Origin: Lachnospiraceae bacterium
Lineage (GTDB): Bacteria; Bacillota; Clostridia; Lachnospirales; Lachnospiraceae
NCBI GenBank assembly: GCA_017408025.1
Contig: JAFQVJ010000007.1
Span: 1 to 64,000, forward strand
DNA: 64,000 nt
Direction of reading: 5' to 3'
The number at the start of each line of letters is the position of its first letter. The stretch's first letter is position 1. Of this stretch, positions 26,594 through 35,945 are shown one piece after another. The notes beneath the pieces were generated by a model. That model made no database searches. It was not told where the DNA came from and was given only the letters and a program-made list of their open reading frames with translations. A program made the translations under genes and the position numbers.

Positions 26594-26728
26594 GGATATG
26601 TTGAAAGAAATAGAGAGAAAAAAATCTGGATGAAGTAATTGCAGAGTATAGAATCAGTGTGTACAATATATATACACATTAATTGTGCAATAAAGCTATT
26701 TATTAATATGGGCAAGGAGAATAAAATC

Positions 26729-27277
26729 ATGATTGAAACATTACAAAATATCGAGACACGTTATTCATGTCGTAGCTACACTGGCACACCAATTGAACCA
26801 GAGAAAATCAAGTCTATAGCTCTTGCAGCTGTTCAGGCACCTAGTGCTATGAACCTGCAACCTTGGCAAATTATTGTTATTCAGGATAAAGCTCTTATGG
26901 AGGATATGGATGCTACCACTATGGACATGCTTTCAAAAATGGAGGATAAATCTACATACGAGAGAATTATGGGCAGAGGTGGTAAGCTTTTTTACAATGC
27001 GCCATGTATGTTTATAGTAGCAAAGAAGCCAGATACTGATTTGGATTGTGGTATTGTAACAGAGAATATCGCATTGGCAGCTTCAGCATTAGGACTGGGT
27101 AATGTTATATGTGGACTGGCAAAGCTTGTATTTACAACAGATAAAGGCGAAGAATACAAGAAAAAGCTTATACCAGAAGGATATGAGTTTGGTATGTCAG
27201 TGTTAGTGGGATATCCTACAAATGCTGAAGGAAAGCCTCATGAGCCAGACATGTCGAAGATTACATATATTGGGTAG
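26729..27277 (+). CDS. Nitroreductase family protein
   Basis: The start at 26729 follows AAGGAG; the reading frame is open further upstream to 26639 but without a ribosome site. The 182-aa product has the nitroreductase pattern: IETRYSCRSYTGTPIEPEK for FMN phosphate contact, APSAMNLQPWQIIVI, and the C-terminal VLVGYPTNAEGKPH. These homodimeric FMN enzymes use NAD(P)H to reduce nitro groups, quinones or flavins; the true substrate is unknown. The leader contains the palindromic GTGTA/TACAC around 26659-26677. Confidence 0.9.
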   Translation: MIETLQNIETRYSCRSYTGTPIEPEKIKSIALAAVQAPSAMNLQPWQIIVIQDKALMEDMDATTMDMLSKMEDKSTYERIMGRGGKLFYNAPCMFIVAKKPDTDLDCGIVTENIALAASALGLGNVICGLAKLVFTTDKGEEYKKKLIPEGYEFGMSVLVGYPTNAEGKPHEPDMSKITYIG

Positions 27278-27356
27278 AGAGGTTAAAGCATGAGTGTGAC
27301 CATTGGGAAAGGATAATTATTTAAAGAATTATAAAAACAAGATATGTTATGGGACA

Positions 27357-27384
27357 GGGGAGACGAAGAGATCTCCCCTTATTT
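27357..27384 (+). terminator. Terminator after the nitroreductase
   Basis: GGGGAGA and TCTCCCC form a stem with an eight-base loop followed by TTATTT. It lies just before the LytTR-type direct repeats. Confidence 0.65.
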
Positions 27385-27400
27385 ATGACAAAAAATATAC

Positions 27401-27434
27401 CACTTGAGTAAAAAAGACCTACAGTTAGGTAAAA
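27401..27434 (+). promoter_or_regulatory. Tandem LytTR-type sites before the kinase/regulator operon
   Basis: CACTTGAGTAAAA (27401-27413) and CAGTTAGGTAAAA (27422-27434) are direct repeats with a 21-base period, two helical turns, which is how LytTR/AgrA-type regulators bind. The same repeats with the same spacing lie at 29748-29781. They are about 220 bases ahead of the kinase start; the remaining leader to 27652 is AT-rich and holds no gene I can see. Confidence 0.65.
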
Positions 27435-27652
27435 ACTATTTACTTTTTTTAAAGAAGAGTTATTCTGTACTTGTCTGGACAATACAATAGTATATACGGA
27501 AAGGACAAGGGGTGTTTACTATCTTATTTGAATTATTTGCTTCTTGGTATAGATAAGACATAAAATACAGACATTTTCTCTTCCGTAGTAAGGAAAAATT
27601 TGCTATATTTTAGTCATAGCAAAATTTATTTTTTAGTACGGAGGAGGAGAAA

Positions 27653-28981
27653 ATGTCACTTGCTGTTTATGTGGTAACAGACATAATTCATTTAATAAAG
27701 ATAATATTATTGTGTAATATGTTTTTTATGTTTGAAAAGCGTTACAACAATAGGAAAAAGATTGTAGTAGTATTTTCAGTGATATTTACGGCATTGAGTT
27801 CATGCATTACATATTTATGTGATAACAAAGTCATTGGGACAATTGTATATTTGCTATCAATAATTATAATAATGAGCGTATTTTACAAAGAGAAAATTAC
27901 TAGTTTAGTTATGTATGCTATATGGATTGTTTTAATAACTTCCATGCTGGACTTAATGTCCGTTGTATTAGTTGATACAACAGTTGATTTATGTAATTAC
28001 AAAAATAATGAAATTACTAAGTTAATTGCGGCATTTGTATCTTTATTTATTATTTTCATATTTGGGAATATATATAACAAAAAGTATTGTGAAGGTATTA
28101 AAACAATTGGAAAAGCAAACTTGTTATTGTTTACATTATTAGCAGTGGCTGATACTTTTGTTGTTATGGTTATAGCGCTTATGACAGTAAATGAGCATCA
28201 AAGATTTTACAGAGTGCTATATTCGATGGCATTTATCTTTGTAATATTAGGCATATTCCTACAATTAGGTGCGGTAATTCTTCTATTTATGCAAAGGAAT
28301 GTATACAAAGAAAAAAAGCAAATTATTGAAAAATATTTAAATGAGCAGCAAGGTCATTATGAATATCTGGAAAGGAGAGAAATAGAGACAAAGAAGTTTA
28401 GACACGATTTGAGAAATCACATGCAAATGTTGTCAAATATGGCAAAGGATCACCAATATGACAAATTTGATAGATATCTCGAAAAAATTGATATCAAGAT
28501 AGAGAGCTTTGGAAATATAATCACTGTTCAGAATGGAATAGTGGATGCGATTATCAATCAATATTATTCTAAAGCATTACAAAACAATGTAAAAATGGAG
28601 GTTAAAGGTAGATTCCCAGAGGATTGTGCTATAGATGCATATGATTTGTGCACAATGTTTTCAAATGTATTGAGCAATGCCTTGGAAGCTGCTACAGAGA
28701 CAGAAGAGAAAATAATAACTGTTGATTGTCGATATACGGATAAGAATATTATCGTTGTTGTCAAAAATTCTTTTAATAACGTGGGACAGTTTGGTAACGG
28801 ACAGATGATAACTCATAAGGAGGATGTAGATTACCATGGATACGGTTTGGAAAATATAAAAGACAGCATAGAGAAATATAATGGTGTGTTGGATATTGAC
28901 ATAAAGAATGATATGTTTATATTAACGCTTTTGTTTAATTACACAGAAAAGAGGGAATATGAGAATAGCAATTGTAGATGA
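27653..28981 (+). CDS. GHKL-family sensor histidine kinase (AgrC-like)
   Basis: The 442-aa protein has about six or seven N-terminal membrane helices (to residue 220), a coiled segment, the phospho-His motif KFRHDLRNHMQML near residue 250, and a GHKL ATPase domain with MFSNVLSNALEAA and YGLENIKDSIEKYNG. This is the architecture of AgrC and related kinases that detect small peptides. No peptide gene or AgrB-like processing protease is visible next to it. It overlaps the LytTR regulator gene by 23 bases, so the pair is translationally coupled. Ribosome site GGAGGAGG. Confidence 0.92.
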   Translation: MSLAVYVVTDIIHLIKIILLCNMFFMFEKRYNNRKKIVVVFSVIFTALSSCITYLCDNKVIGTIVYLLSIIIIMSVFYKEKITSLVMYAIWIVLITSMLDLMSVVLVDTTVDLCNYKNNEITKLIAAFVSLFIIFIFGNIYNKKYCEGIKTIGKANLLLFTLLAVADTFVVMVIALMTVNEHQRFYRVLYSMAFIFVILGIFLQLGAVILLFMQRNVYKEKKQIIEKYLNEQQGHYEYLERREIETKKFRHDLRNHMQMLSNMAKDHQYDKFDRYLEKIDIKIESFGNIITVQNGIVDAIINQYYSKALQNNVKMEVKGRFPEDCAIDAYDLCTMFSNVLSNALEAATETEEKIITVDCRYTDKNIIVVVKNSFNNVGQFGNGQMITHKEDVDYHGYGLENIKDSIEKYNGVLDIDIKNDMFILTLLFNYTEKREYENSNCR

Positions 28982-29660
28982 TGACAAACATTGGAGAGAA
29001 TGTGCTGAGAATATAGTATATCAGCATTATAATAATGCAGAGATAGAGTTAGACATTTTTGAAAGCGGTGAAAAATATTTAGAAAGCAAGAAAGCCTATG
29101 ACATCTCATTTGTTGATATTGAGATGCCGATTATAGACGGTTTCACGACGATTTCTAAAGCAAGGGAGTATAATAGAGATGGCATATATATCATATTGAC
29201 TACTCATTTGGAGTTGAGTAGGAAAGGTTTTCTTGTTAATGCATTTAGATATATTGATAAAACAAACCTAGATGAGGAGATGGCTGAGGCTATTAAATCA
29301 GCAGAAATTATTTTGGGTAGAAACCAAAAAATAGTGGTAAATGCAGTAGGAGAGGGACAGCGAGAAATAATTTTGAAAAATATAATTTATATTGAAACAG
29401 AGAAACATTGTATTTTGGTGCATACACATTATGGCATTGTAAGATGTAGTAACAGTATGAATGACATTGAACAAGCTCTAAACGGAAAGTGGTTTTTTAG
29501 ATGTCACAACGCATACATGGTTAATCTGGATGAGATTAGAAAGGTTGAAGATAAGACGATACTTATGAGTGATGGAAATGATATTGAGATATCTAGGCGT
29601 AGGTTTCCAGAATTTAAAAAATCATATGTAAATAGACAGTACGAAAGTGCTAATGCATAA
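28959..29660 (+). CDS. LytTR-family response regulator
   Basis: The 233-aa protein has a receiver with the acidic IVDDDKHW and the phospho-Asp at about residue 53 in FVDIEMPIIDG. The C-terminal LytTR DNA-binding domain is recognised by IIYIETEKHCILVHT, WFFRCHNAYMVNLDEI and ISRRRFPEFKKSYV. LytTR regulators bind pairs of about 9-base direct repeats 21 bases apart. Such pairs occur before this operon and before the next gene downstream, so the regulator very probably controls both. Confidence 0.94.
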   Translation: MRIAIVDDDKHWRECAENIVYQHYNNAEIELDIFESGEKYLESKKAYDISFVDIEMPIIDGFTTISKAREYNRDGIYIILTTHLELSRKGFLVNAFRYIDKTNLDEEMAEAIKSAEIILGRNQKIVVNAVGEGQREIILKNIIYIETEKHCILVHTHYGIVRCSNSMNDIEQALNGKWFFRCHNAYMVNLDEIRKVEDKTILMSDGNDIEISRRRFPEFKKSYVNRQYESANA

Positions 29661-29666
29661 GAGGAG

Positions 29667-29696
29667 GTCACCGTTAAATCGGTGGCTTTTTGTTTT
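29667..29696 (+). terminator. Terminator after the LytTR regulator
   Basis: GTCACC and GGTGGC form a short stem followed by TTTTTGTTTT. Confidence 0.75.
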
Positions 29697-29747
29697 GGGA
29701 AAATGGTGGAAGGGTTAATTGGGGATAAGGAGATGGTGTAGAACTAC

Positions 29748-29781
29748 CACTTAGGTAAAAACGATATACACTTAGGTAAAA
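29748..29781 (+). promoter_or_regulatory. Tandem LytTR-type sites before the secreted von Willebrand A gene
   Basis: CACTTAGGTAAAA occurs twice, at 29748-29760 and 29769-29781, identical and exactly 21 bases apart. It matches the pair at 27401-27434. It stands about 180 bases before the start of the downstream gene. The rest of 29782-29959 is AT-rich and contains no other gene that I see. Confidence 0.75.
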
Positions 29782-29959
29782 TGTATTGTAAAATACAGAT
29801 TTTTTTGTAAAATCATCTTAAGATTATGAGATGTAGATATTTGCTAAGTGGCTATTAGCCAGAGCGACTACATAAGCTGTTTATCTATAGATTTACATAT
29901 ATATACTTCTGGTTGCAAACAGTGGTATAAATGACAAAAGTTAAGGAGGACACATAAGA

Positions 29960-30796
29960 ATGGAAGTATTCTGCCATTCGAATAATGACATGAAAGGGAA
30001 ATTATATAAGACAAATTTGAGAAGGCTAGTGTCAATTATATTGGCAATAACAGTTCTGGTTACAAGTGTCGGATTAGGGACATTTCTAGTTGAGGCAGAG
30101 GAGACAGATACATACACAACTCTATATCTGATTGACAACACATTGGAGAAGTGGGTTGGAGATGATAACGCAGTCATTGAGCTTGTAGATAACACGTCTG
30201 GACATGAACACTATATGATGACAAAAGTGAACGATACCACATGGAGTGTAAAAGTTCCACAAAGCGCATATAACATAACGTTTAATCGTTATAGCCCAGA
30301 CAAGTCAATACAGTGGAATTCATGGAGTGCAGGTGGAAGAGATTTTAACAATGCATATTTTGCAGATGGCAGTGAATATGGACATTGGGAGGCTATTGAA
30401 GAAATTGATGAAACAGAGGAAAAATATTTTCATGCAGGGGATATTGTGTATTTAGATGTTTCAGAGTTTACATCATGGAAAAATGATAATGCAATAATGT
30501 ATGTCAACTTTTCTGAGGCTTCTAAAGAGGTAAATAATGGAAATAATATAAGTATATCAGATGCTGACAAAGTATATTATAATCCTAAAAAAGTTGAAAT
30601 CGAAGTGGCGGAAAATGTTTATGCTTATGTTATAACATTTGAGGATGAAGGTGCAACGGAATTAAGATTTTGGAGAGGAAACGATTTTACATTGTGGAAT
30701 TGTTCAGTGGTTTTGACATATGAAGATTTTGATAGTGGAACAAACTGTGTTAAAATAAGTAATTGGAATAGCACTGGCGAATTGACTATAAGCTAG
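29960..30796 (+). CDS. N-terminal part of a secreted protein, ended by an in-frame amber codon
   Basis: Start at 29960 follows AAGGAGG. A signal peptide is evident (LRRLVSIILAITVLVTSVG, cleavage probably near VEAEE). The remaining 230 residues form two beta-rich segments with many Trp and Tyr that resemble carbohydrate-binding or starch-binding folds (WVGDDNAVIELVDN, WNSWSAGGRDFNNAYF; then VYLDVSEFTSWKNDNA and ELRFWRGNDFTLWN). The frame stops at TAG 30794-30796 and then continues unbroken, after two codons, into the 991-codon frame starting at 30803. I read both as one original gene of about 1270 codons. Predicted LytTR sites control it. Confidence 0.8.
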   Translation: MEVFCHSNNDMKGKLYKTNLRRLVSIILAITVLVTSVGLGTFLVEAEETDTYTTLYLIDNTLEKWVGDDNAVIELVDNTSGHEHYMMTKVNDTTWSVKVPQSAYNITFNRYSPDKSIQWNSWSAGGRDFNNAYFADGSEYGHWEAIEEIDETEEKYFHAGDIVYLDVSEFTSWKNDNAIMYVNFSEASKEVNNGNNISISDADKVYYNPKKVEIEVAENVYAYVITFEDEGATELRFWRGNDFTLWNCSVVLTYEDFDSGTNCVKISNWNSTGELTIS

Positions 30797-30802
30797 TATA
30801 GT

Positions 30803-33778
30803 ATGGACTTGGAAAAAGATACGGATGGGGACGGTCTTACAGATTATAATGAGTGGGCTTATGGTACAGATATTAATGATGTAGATAGCGATAATGATGG
30901 GTTATCTGATTACGAAGAGATTGGGATTATTGGAACAGATGCTACTAATGTGGATACAGACAGTGATGGCATATTAGATGGAGATGAGGATGCAGATAAT
31001 GATGGATTGACAAATAGTGAAGAATGCCAATATGGAACAAGCAGCTGCACTTTAGATACAGATGGTGATAAAGTTTCAGATTATGATGAAATCTACAGCT
31101 ATCAAACAAATCCATTGAACATGGACACTGATGGTGATGGAGCAGATGACAAATGGGAGATAGATAGAGAATATGACGCAAATGCATGGGATAATAGTTT
31201 TTGTATCATTCAAAAAGAACAGGGGCTTGATACAGCTGCTGAAATTGAATTATTTGCCAGTGGGGAAGTAGCATCAAGCTTTGCGATGAGAATTCACGAA
31301 AATGATGGTGTATTTATCAATTCATTAATACCAGGATACCTTGGAAGTGCATATGATTTCGTAATTGATGGAGAATTTGAAACTGCTACATTAAAGTATT
31401 ATTTTGACGAAAGCTATTTAGAGGAAGAAGGATTTAATCCAGTTATATATTATTACAACGAGGAGACACACGAATTAGAGGAAATTGATACATACTGGGA
31501 TGGAGAAAGTAACTATGTAACAGCAGAGCTATCTCATTTCTCAACATATTTACTTTTGAACAAAACAAAGTTTGAGGAGGTATGGGAGAAAGAAATCAAA
31601 GCACCAAGTGTTGAAGGAGGTGGTGAAACTAGTTTAAATATTGCCTTTGTTGTGGACTTATCAGGAAGCATGAGTGGAACAAAGCTATCAACAACAAAAA
31701 CAGCAATTAAGTCATTTATAAATGTTTTGGGTGATAATGATTTAGGAGCTTTAATTTCTTTTACAAATAAGGCGTTCATAAGATGTAAATTAACTAGCGA
31801 TAAAGATGCACTAACAGCATCTGTGAACTCAATGTCTGCATATGGATTAACAGCTATATATGCTGGAATAGAGAAGGCGGTGAGTACGCTTACTCAGAAT
31901 CCGGTGTCTGGATATGATATGATTATAGTGTTTACAGATGGTTATGATGAACCATCAACAACCTACGAAGCATACTATAAAGAGCTTGTGCAGCAGGCGA
32001 TTGATAATAATATAATTATATATACCATTGGAATTCAAACTGTGGATGAGAATTTGCTAAAAACAATATCACAGGCAACGGGTGGAAGCTATTATTATGC
32101 TAGTGTAATATCAGAGTTGCAGGATAAGCTTGATTCAATAAAGCAGGAAACGGTAGATTACACAACAGACAGTAATGATGATGGTATCTCAGACTATTAT
32201 ACAAAATTAATATGCAATGGAACATTACGCTTATCCACAGGTAGTGTGATTCCAGAATTCATAGGTAATTATGATGAGATTCAGAAAAATGCAGATTATG
32301 ACAAAGATGGTCTGAACAATGGAAAAGAAATAGAAATTGTAGAAAAGTATGGCAGAGTTTATTTTGAGATTTTATCAGACCCTACAGAAGCTGATTTTGA
32401 TGAAGATGGTATTTTAGATTCAGCTGAAAAAGCTAATAAAACAAATCCATTTATATATAATGCATCAACCATAGATGTAGATTATCTTTTTTATGATGAT
32501 ATCTATATAGCGTCTATGCTCGGTAAAGATTATTTAGATGACGGGGTATTGAGAGCACAGCTGGGTTTTGGAAATCTATTGCTGAATGGTAAAGGGACAT
32601 ATGTTAATGATTATAAGCAGGCACTTTTACAGTTTATAGAATTGTATAATGATGCAGTTTTTGAGGAGGGAAAGGTAGCAGCGATTAAGGATATGTATAT
32701 GGAAAACCTTGATGAAATTATGCTAGAGTTGACAAATTATGCGTTAGTGCTTGATGATGTGGCATTTGAATTAAGTGGATATGCAGAAGCAGCAAGCTTA
32801 TATGAAAAAAGTGCAGAAAAACTAATATCATTAAAGAATACATTAAAAACAATTGAAGATTATAAGTCTTTAGTAGAATTTAATGATGAGATTAATACCA
32901 CATGCTTGAATCTTCAAGTGCAATTGTTGGAACAAGAATCAGCAAATGCCGCAGCTTCAAAGGCTATAAAATCATCTAAGCTTATAGGGAATTTAGAGAA
33001 AAAAATGGGACAATATATTAATAATATGCCGTCAAAGGTGACAACAGCAATGAAGGCTATAAATGCATTTAATAATGTCATCTCATATGGTACAATAGTT
33101 ATTGGCACAGGTGCAGATGTATTAGAGACATTAGATTTGTATGGGGCACTTGATATTGGAATGATACAATACGTTGAGTTGGACGAATTTCTGGAATCAA
33201 TTATATTGTATAGTGATAATTCAGAGTTAGTTTTGGCAGCAACAGATGTCCGCTATGCACTGTCTGAGGATTTTGCAAGAAGTATTTCAGAAATAGGGAT
33301 GGTTGTTGGAGATTTAGGCGAAGGTGCGTATACGGCTGCACTTACATTTGCACTGAGTAAATGTGGTCCTATTGGCTGGGCAATAGGTTTGGGCTGGAGC
33401 CTTGGTGATTTAATGTCAAACACTAGTACAGTAAATGAGGAATTACTTAAGGTTATTGCATATGGTGACGCTGGTGTATCATACAGAAAAAAACTTGAAA
33501 ACAGATTACCGTATGAAACACCACTTTATTATCAGTGTAATGTCAGCTTATTGACGGAGCTACAATTGTTAGGACAGTTAAGAGTGGTCGGAGAAGATAA
33601 ATATGCATATGCACAAAATGAAAGAGGCTTTTTAAAGATGTGGATAGATGGAATATTCGGGGACACGCAAGAAGAAGTGGAAGAGACTTGTCGGGATACC
33701 ATAGAGGCGGTTGTACGCAAATGTAATAATTTTCAAGTTTCGATTTATAAAAAGTTTATAGGCTCGTATCTAAACTAA
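30803..33778 (+). CDS. Calcium-type repeat and von Willebrand A protein, continuation of the preceding frame
   Basis: This 991-codon frame lies in the same phase as the gene before it, behind the TAG at 30794-30796. Alone it has no signal peptide and its ATG has no ribosome site, so independent translation is doubtful. It opens with thrombospondin type 3-like repeats (DTDGDGLTDYNEW, DVDSDNDGLSDYEE, DTDSDGILDGDED) that bind calcium, then a beta region ending in LSHFSTYLLL, a von Willebrand A domain at about residues 275-450 with the intact metal site DLSGSMSG and VFTDGYDE, another calcium-type stretch (DSNDDGISDYY, DYDKDGLNNGKE) and a long helical C-terminal region of about 400 residues with a hydrophobic patch near 850-875. 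An adhesion or surface role is inferred. Confidence 0.82.
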   Translation: MDLEKDTDGDGLTDYNEWAYGTDINDVDSDNDGLSDYEEIGIIGTDATNVDTDSDGILDGDEDADNDGLTNSEECQYGTSSCTLDTDGDKVSDYDEIYSYQTNPLNMDTDGDGADDKWEIDREYDANAWDNSFCIIQKEQGLDTAAEIELFASGEVASSFAMRIHENDGVFINSLIPGYLGSAYDFVIDGEFETATLKYYFDESYLEEEGFNPVIYYYNEETHELEEIDTYWDGESNYVTAELSHFSTYLLLNKTKFEEVWEKEIKAPSVEGGGETSLNIAFVVDLSGSMSGTKLSTTKTAIKSFINVLGDNDLGALISFTNKAFIRCKLTSDKDALTASVNSMSAYGLTAIYAGIEKAVSTLTQNPVSGYDMIIVFTDGYDEPSTTYEAYYKELVQQAIDNNIIIYTIGIQTVDENLLKTISQATGGSYYYASVISELQDKLDSIKQETVDYTTDSNDDGISDYYTKLICNGTLRLSTGSVIPEFIGNYDEIQKNADYDKDGLNNGKEIEIVEKYGRVYFEILSDPTEADFDEDGILDSAEKANKTNPFIYNASTIDVDYLFYDDIYIASMLGKDYLDDGVLRAQLGFGNLLLNGKGTYVNDYKQALLQFIELYNDAVFEEGKVAAIKDMYMENLDEIMLELTNYALVLDDVAFELSGYAEAASLYEKSAEKLISLKNTLKTIEDYKSLVEFNDEINTTCLNLQVQLLEQESANAAASKAIKSSKLIGNLEKKMGQYINNMPSKVTTAMKAINAFNNVISYGTIVIGTGADVLETLDLYGALDIGMIQYVELDEFLESIILYSDNSELVLAATDVRYALSEDFARSISEIGMVVGDLGEGAYTAALTFALSKCGPIGWAIGLGWSLGDLMSNTSTVNEELLKVIAYGDAGVSYRKKLENRLPYETPLYYQCNVSLLTELQLLGQLRVVGEDKYAYAQNERGFLKMWIDGIFGDTQEEVEETCRDTIEAVVRKCNNFQVSIYKKFIGSYLN

Positions 33779-33814
33779 TAGGTATGAAGGTGTAAGTTTG
33801 GAGGTGGTTGAGTA

Positions 33815-34771
33815 ATGGAAAGATTATACACAGAACGACAGCTGACAAGATACATAAATTATCTGTGCCTGTTTATATTCATCATATTTATTATCCAAAG
33901 TATATGCAACAATGGGATTTCTGCTTCGTTTTTAAAAGAGTTCCTTATTGCTTTTATAATATTTGTTATAATTGAAGCAGGCTTATTGTGGATATGGTAT
34001 CCTGATGAGTATATGAAGAAGATTGCCATGGAAAAAGGGCAGGTATATACTGCCAAAATCAAGGGTATAGATGTAAGGAATAGAAGTGGAATTAGCTTAG
34101 TAAAGCGAGCATACGTATACGTTATGACTCTCGAATGTGAGGTTGATAGTGAGAAAAGGGTATGGGAGCTAGGCAACTATATTGATAACCCTACGTCATA
34201 CATTCCTATGGATTTTACATGTAAGGTATATGTGTATAATAACAAGTGCTATGTGCAGGATTTCTATAAGGCGAGCAAGGTAAAAACTACAGAACAACAG
34301 GTTTATAAAGCAGTTAAGAAAAAAGTTAAAGAACCAGAGGCAGATAATCAAGAATTTTGGGATATCTTTTATGGAAAGTATGATAATACGGACATACATG
34401 AGCTATTGAAGTACTCCATAGAAGAACTGCCATATCTGGATAATGAGCAATTTTGGGAAGCATGCAAAGAGAGAGATAAATATTCGTCAGTTCGTTCTAA
34501 AACATATATTATCCCACTAACACATTTTTTTATGGGGCTTAGACCATATTTTAAGATGGTGGTTGAAGTGCATATGAAGTCGAAGAAGGCTTACAGAGAA
34601 ATGGATTTTTGTCTTAATGAAAAAATCAGTCATTATATAGTCAGCCTTGGTGTTAATTATGAGCTATCAAAGGAAGAAATTATAGAAGACATTTCAAGGA
34701 TAGTGCGCAATACAATTTTGTCGCAGGATAAAAGAATTGTTATTGAACAGATTTATGTTGTGATTAGGTAG
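33815..34771 (+). CDS. Membrane protein of unknown function
   Basis: The 318-aa product starts behind GGAGGTGG and lies 36 bases after the von Willebrand A frame, so it may be in the same transcript. Two membrane helices occur at residues 13-31 and 37-56. The rest is cytoplasmic or outside: a small beta-rich part (QVYTAKIKGIDVRNRSG, YVMTLECEVDSEK) and a helical C-terminal half. I do not recognise a family. It could assist export or assembly of the upstream protein, but only position suggests this. Confidence 0.7.
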   Translation: MERLYTERQLTRYINYLCLFIFIIFIIQSICNNGISASFLKEFLIAFIIFVIIEAGLLWIWYPDEYMKKIAMEKGQVYTAKIKGIDVRNRSGISLVKRAYVYVMTLECEVDSEKRVWELGNYIDNPTSYIPMDFTCKVYVYNNKCYVQDFYKASKVKTTEQQVYKAVKKKVKEPEADNQEFWDIFYGKYDNTDIHELLKYSIEELPYLDNEQFWEACKERDKYSSVRSKTYIIPLTHFFMGLRPYFKMVVEVHMKSKKAYREMDFCLNEKISHYIVSLGVNYELSKEEIIEDISRIVRNTILSQDKRIVIEQIYVVIR

Positions 34772-34825
34772 AATTGGTAATTACAGAATTGTGTGTTTTA
34801 AAAGAACGGTGAAAAAACAAAATAC

Positions 34826-34868
34826 ATAAAAAGGAGATGCCGTTGACTTTTATAGTCAATGGCATCTC
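34826..34868 (-). terminator. Terminator of the SDR gene
   Basis: On the minus strand GAGATGCCATTGAC and GTCAACGGCATCTC form a near-perfect 14-base stem followed by CCTTTTTATG. Confidence 0.8.
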
Positions 34869-34895
34869 TGTATATTATAGTGATTGACATTAAAA

Positions 34896-35657
34896 CTACA
34901 GTGTTGCTCCAAAATCAGATACAATAATCTGACCTGTTATAGCTCTTGACTCATCACTTGCAAGGAAGAGCAGGATATTGGCAACATCCTCTGGCATACA
35001 GATAGGAACTGATAAGTTCATATGTTTTCTCATCTGACCAAACATATCCTGATTGAGTGTAGCTGGGTCTGTCTTAGCCATAGGAGTTGCAATCGAGCTT
35101 GGATTAACTGAATTACAACGAATGCCAGTTCCAGCAAAACGGAGAGCTGTATGCTTTGTTAAACCGATAACTGCTGCCTTACTTGTAACGTATGAAGCAC
35201 CGCCTGTGCCAAACTGACCAGCAACAGAATCAAGGTTGATGATGGAACCAGAGTTGTTTTTCATCATTTCCTTAACAACTGCTCTTGTACAATAGAGAGT
35301 TCCTTTTGTGTTGATTCCCAGAACCCATTCCAAGTCCTCGTCCTCATAGCAATCGATTGGTTTAAGACCTGCTTCAAGAACACCAGCATTATTGACTAAT
35401 ACATCAATTTTGCCAAACGCCTCTACAGTCTTTGACACAAGGTTTTCCACATCCTCTTTCTTAGATACATCAGTCTGCACGATAAGAACCTCGCCGCCAA
35501 TCGCTTTGATTTCTTCGGCAACCTCCTCAAGCTGTGGAAGACGACGGGCACTTATAACAACCTTTGCGCCCTCCTTAGCAAATAATTTTGCAGTAGCAGC
35601 ACCTACGCCAGAATTGCTGCCTGTGATAATAGCAACCTTACCATCTAAACGTCCCAT
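34896..35657 (-). CDS. SDR family oxidoreductase
   Basis: The 253-aa protein is a classical short-chain dehydrogenase. The nucleotide-binding glycine motif is ITGSNSGVGAATAKLF, NNAG appears in VLVNNAGVLEAG, the catalytic Ser lies in NLDSVAGQFG and the Tyr/Lys pair in ASYVTSKAAVIG. ARR after the second strand (VVISARRL) points to NADP preference. It ends in the typical TGQIIVSDFGATL. Start at 35657 follows AGGAGAA. It stands alone with its own promoter and terminator, so the substrate cannot be inferred from neighbours. Confidence 0.92.
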   Translation of the reverse strand: MGRLDGKVAIITGSNSGVGAATAKLFAKEGAKVVISARRLPQLEEVAEEIKAIGGEVLIVQTDVSKKEDVENLVSKTVEAFGKIDVLVNNAGVLEAGLKPIDCYEDEDLEWVLGINTKGTLYCTRAVVKEMMKNNSGSIINLDSVAGQFGTGGASYVTSKAAVIGLTKHTALRFAGTGIRCNSVNPSSIATPMAKTDPATLNQDMFGQMRKHMNLSVPICMPEDVANILLFLASDESRAITGQIIVSDFGATL

Positions 35658-35719
35658 GGTATAATTTCTCCTTTCTTTTAGTGAAAATAAAATAAGTTTT
35701 TTGTCACATGTATGTATTA

Positions 35720-35748
35720 ATTATAAATTGTATAGACGATTTGGTCAA
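35720..35748 (-). promoter_or_regulatory. Promoter of the SDR gene
   Basis: On the minus strand TTGACC (35743-35748) and TATAAT (35720-35725) are 17 bases apart, about 60 bases ahead of the start codon. Confidence 0.75.
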
Positions 35749-35880
35749 TGATTATATGAAAAGGAAAAGTTGTTTCTTCTTTTTTTAGTACTCTCCGATA
35801 GTCAAAAAAATGGTCTCACAGAAGATATCTATATGTGCTTTGTAGGCAAGGAATTTGTGCTTTGATATAGAAATTTATGC

Positions 35881-35928
35881 TTGACAAATAAGATAAAATT
35901 TCTATAATTAAACCAGTGGTTTAATTAT
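35881..35928 (+). promoter_or_regulatory. Promoter and overlapping palindromic operator of the TetR/redox operon
   Basis: TTGACA at 35881-35886 and TATAAT at 35903-35908 are 16 bases apart. A perfect inverted repeat, ATAATTAAACC and its reverse complement separated by AGT, covers 35904-35928, overlapping the -10 element and the start of transcription. This is the expected place for a TetR-type repressor, encoded 18 bases further on, to shut off its own operon. Confidence 0.85.
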
Positions 35929-35945
35929 AAGGAGGCTATATTACC

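Noticed and set aside
26657..26680. Shared GTGTACAATATATA sequence before the nitroreductase and before the double-HTH regulator (near 41550)
   Set aside because: The match is short and AT-rich and contains a TACAAT -10-like element; too weak to claim a common operator.
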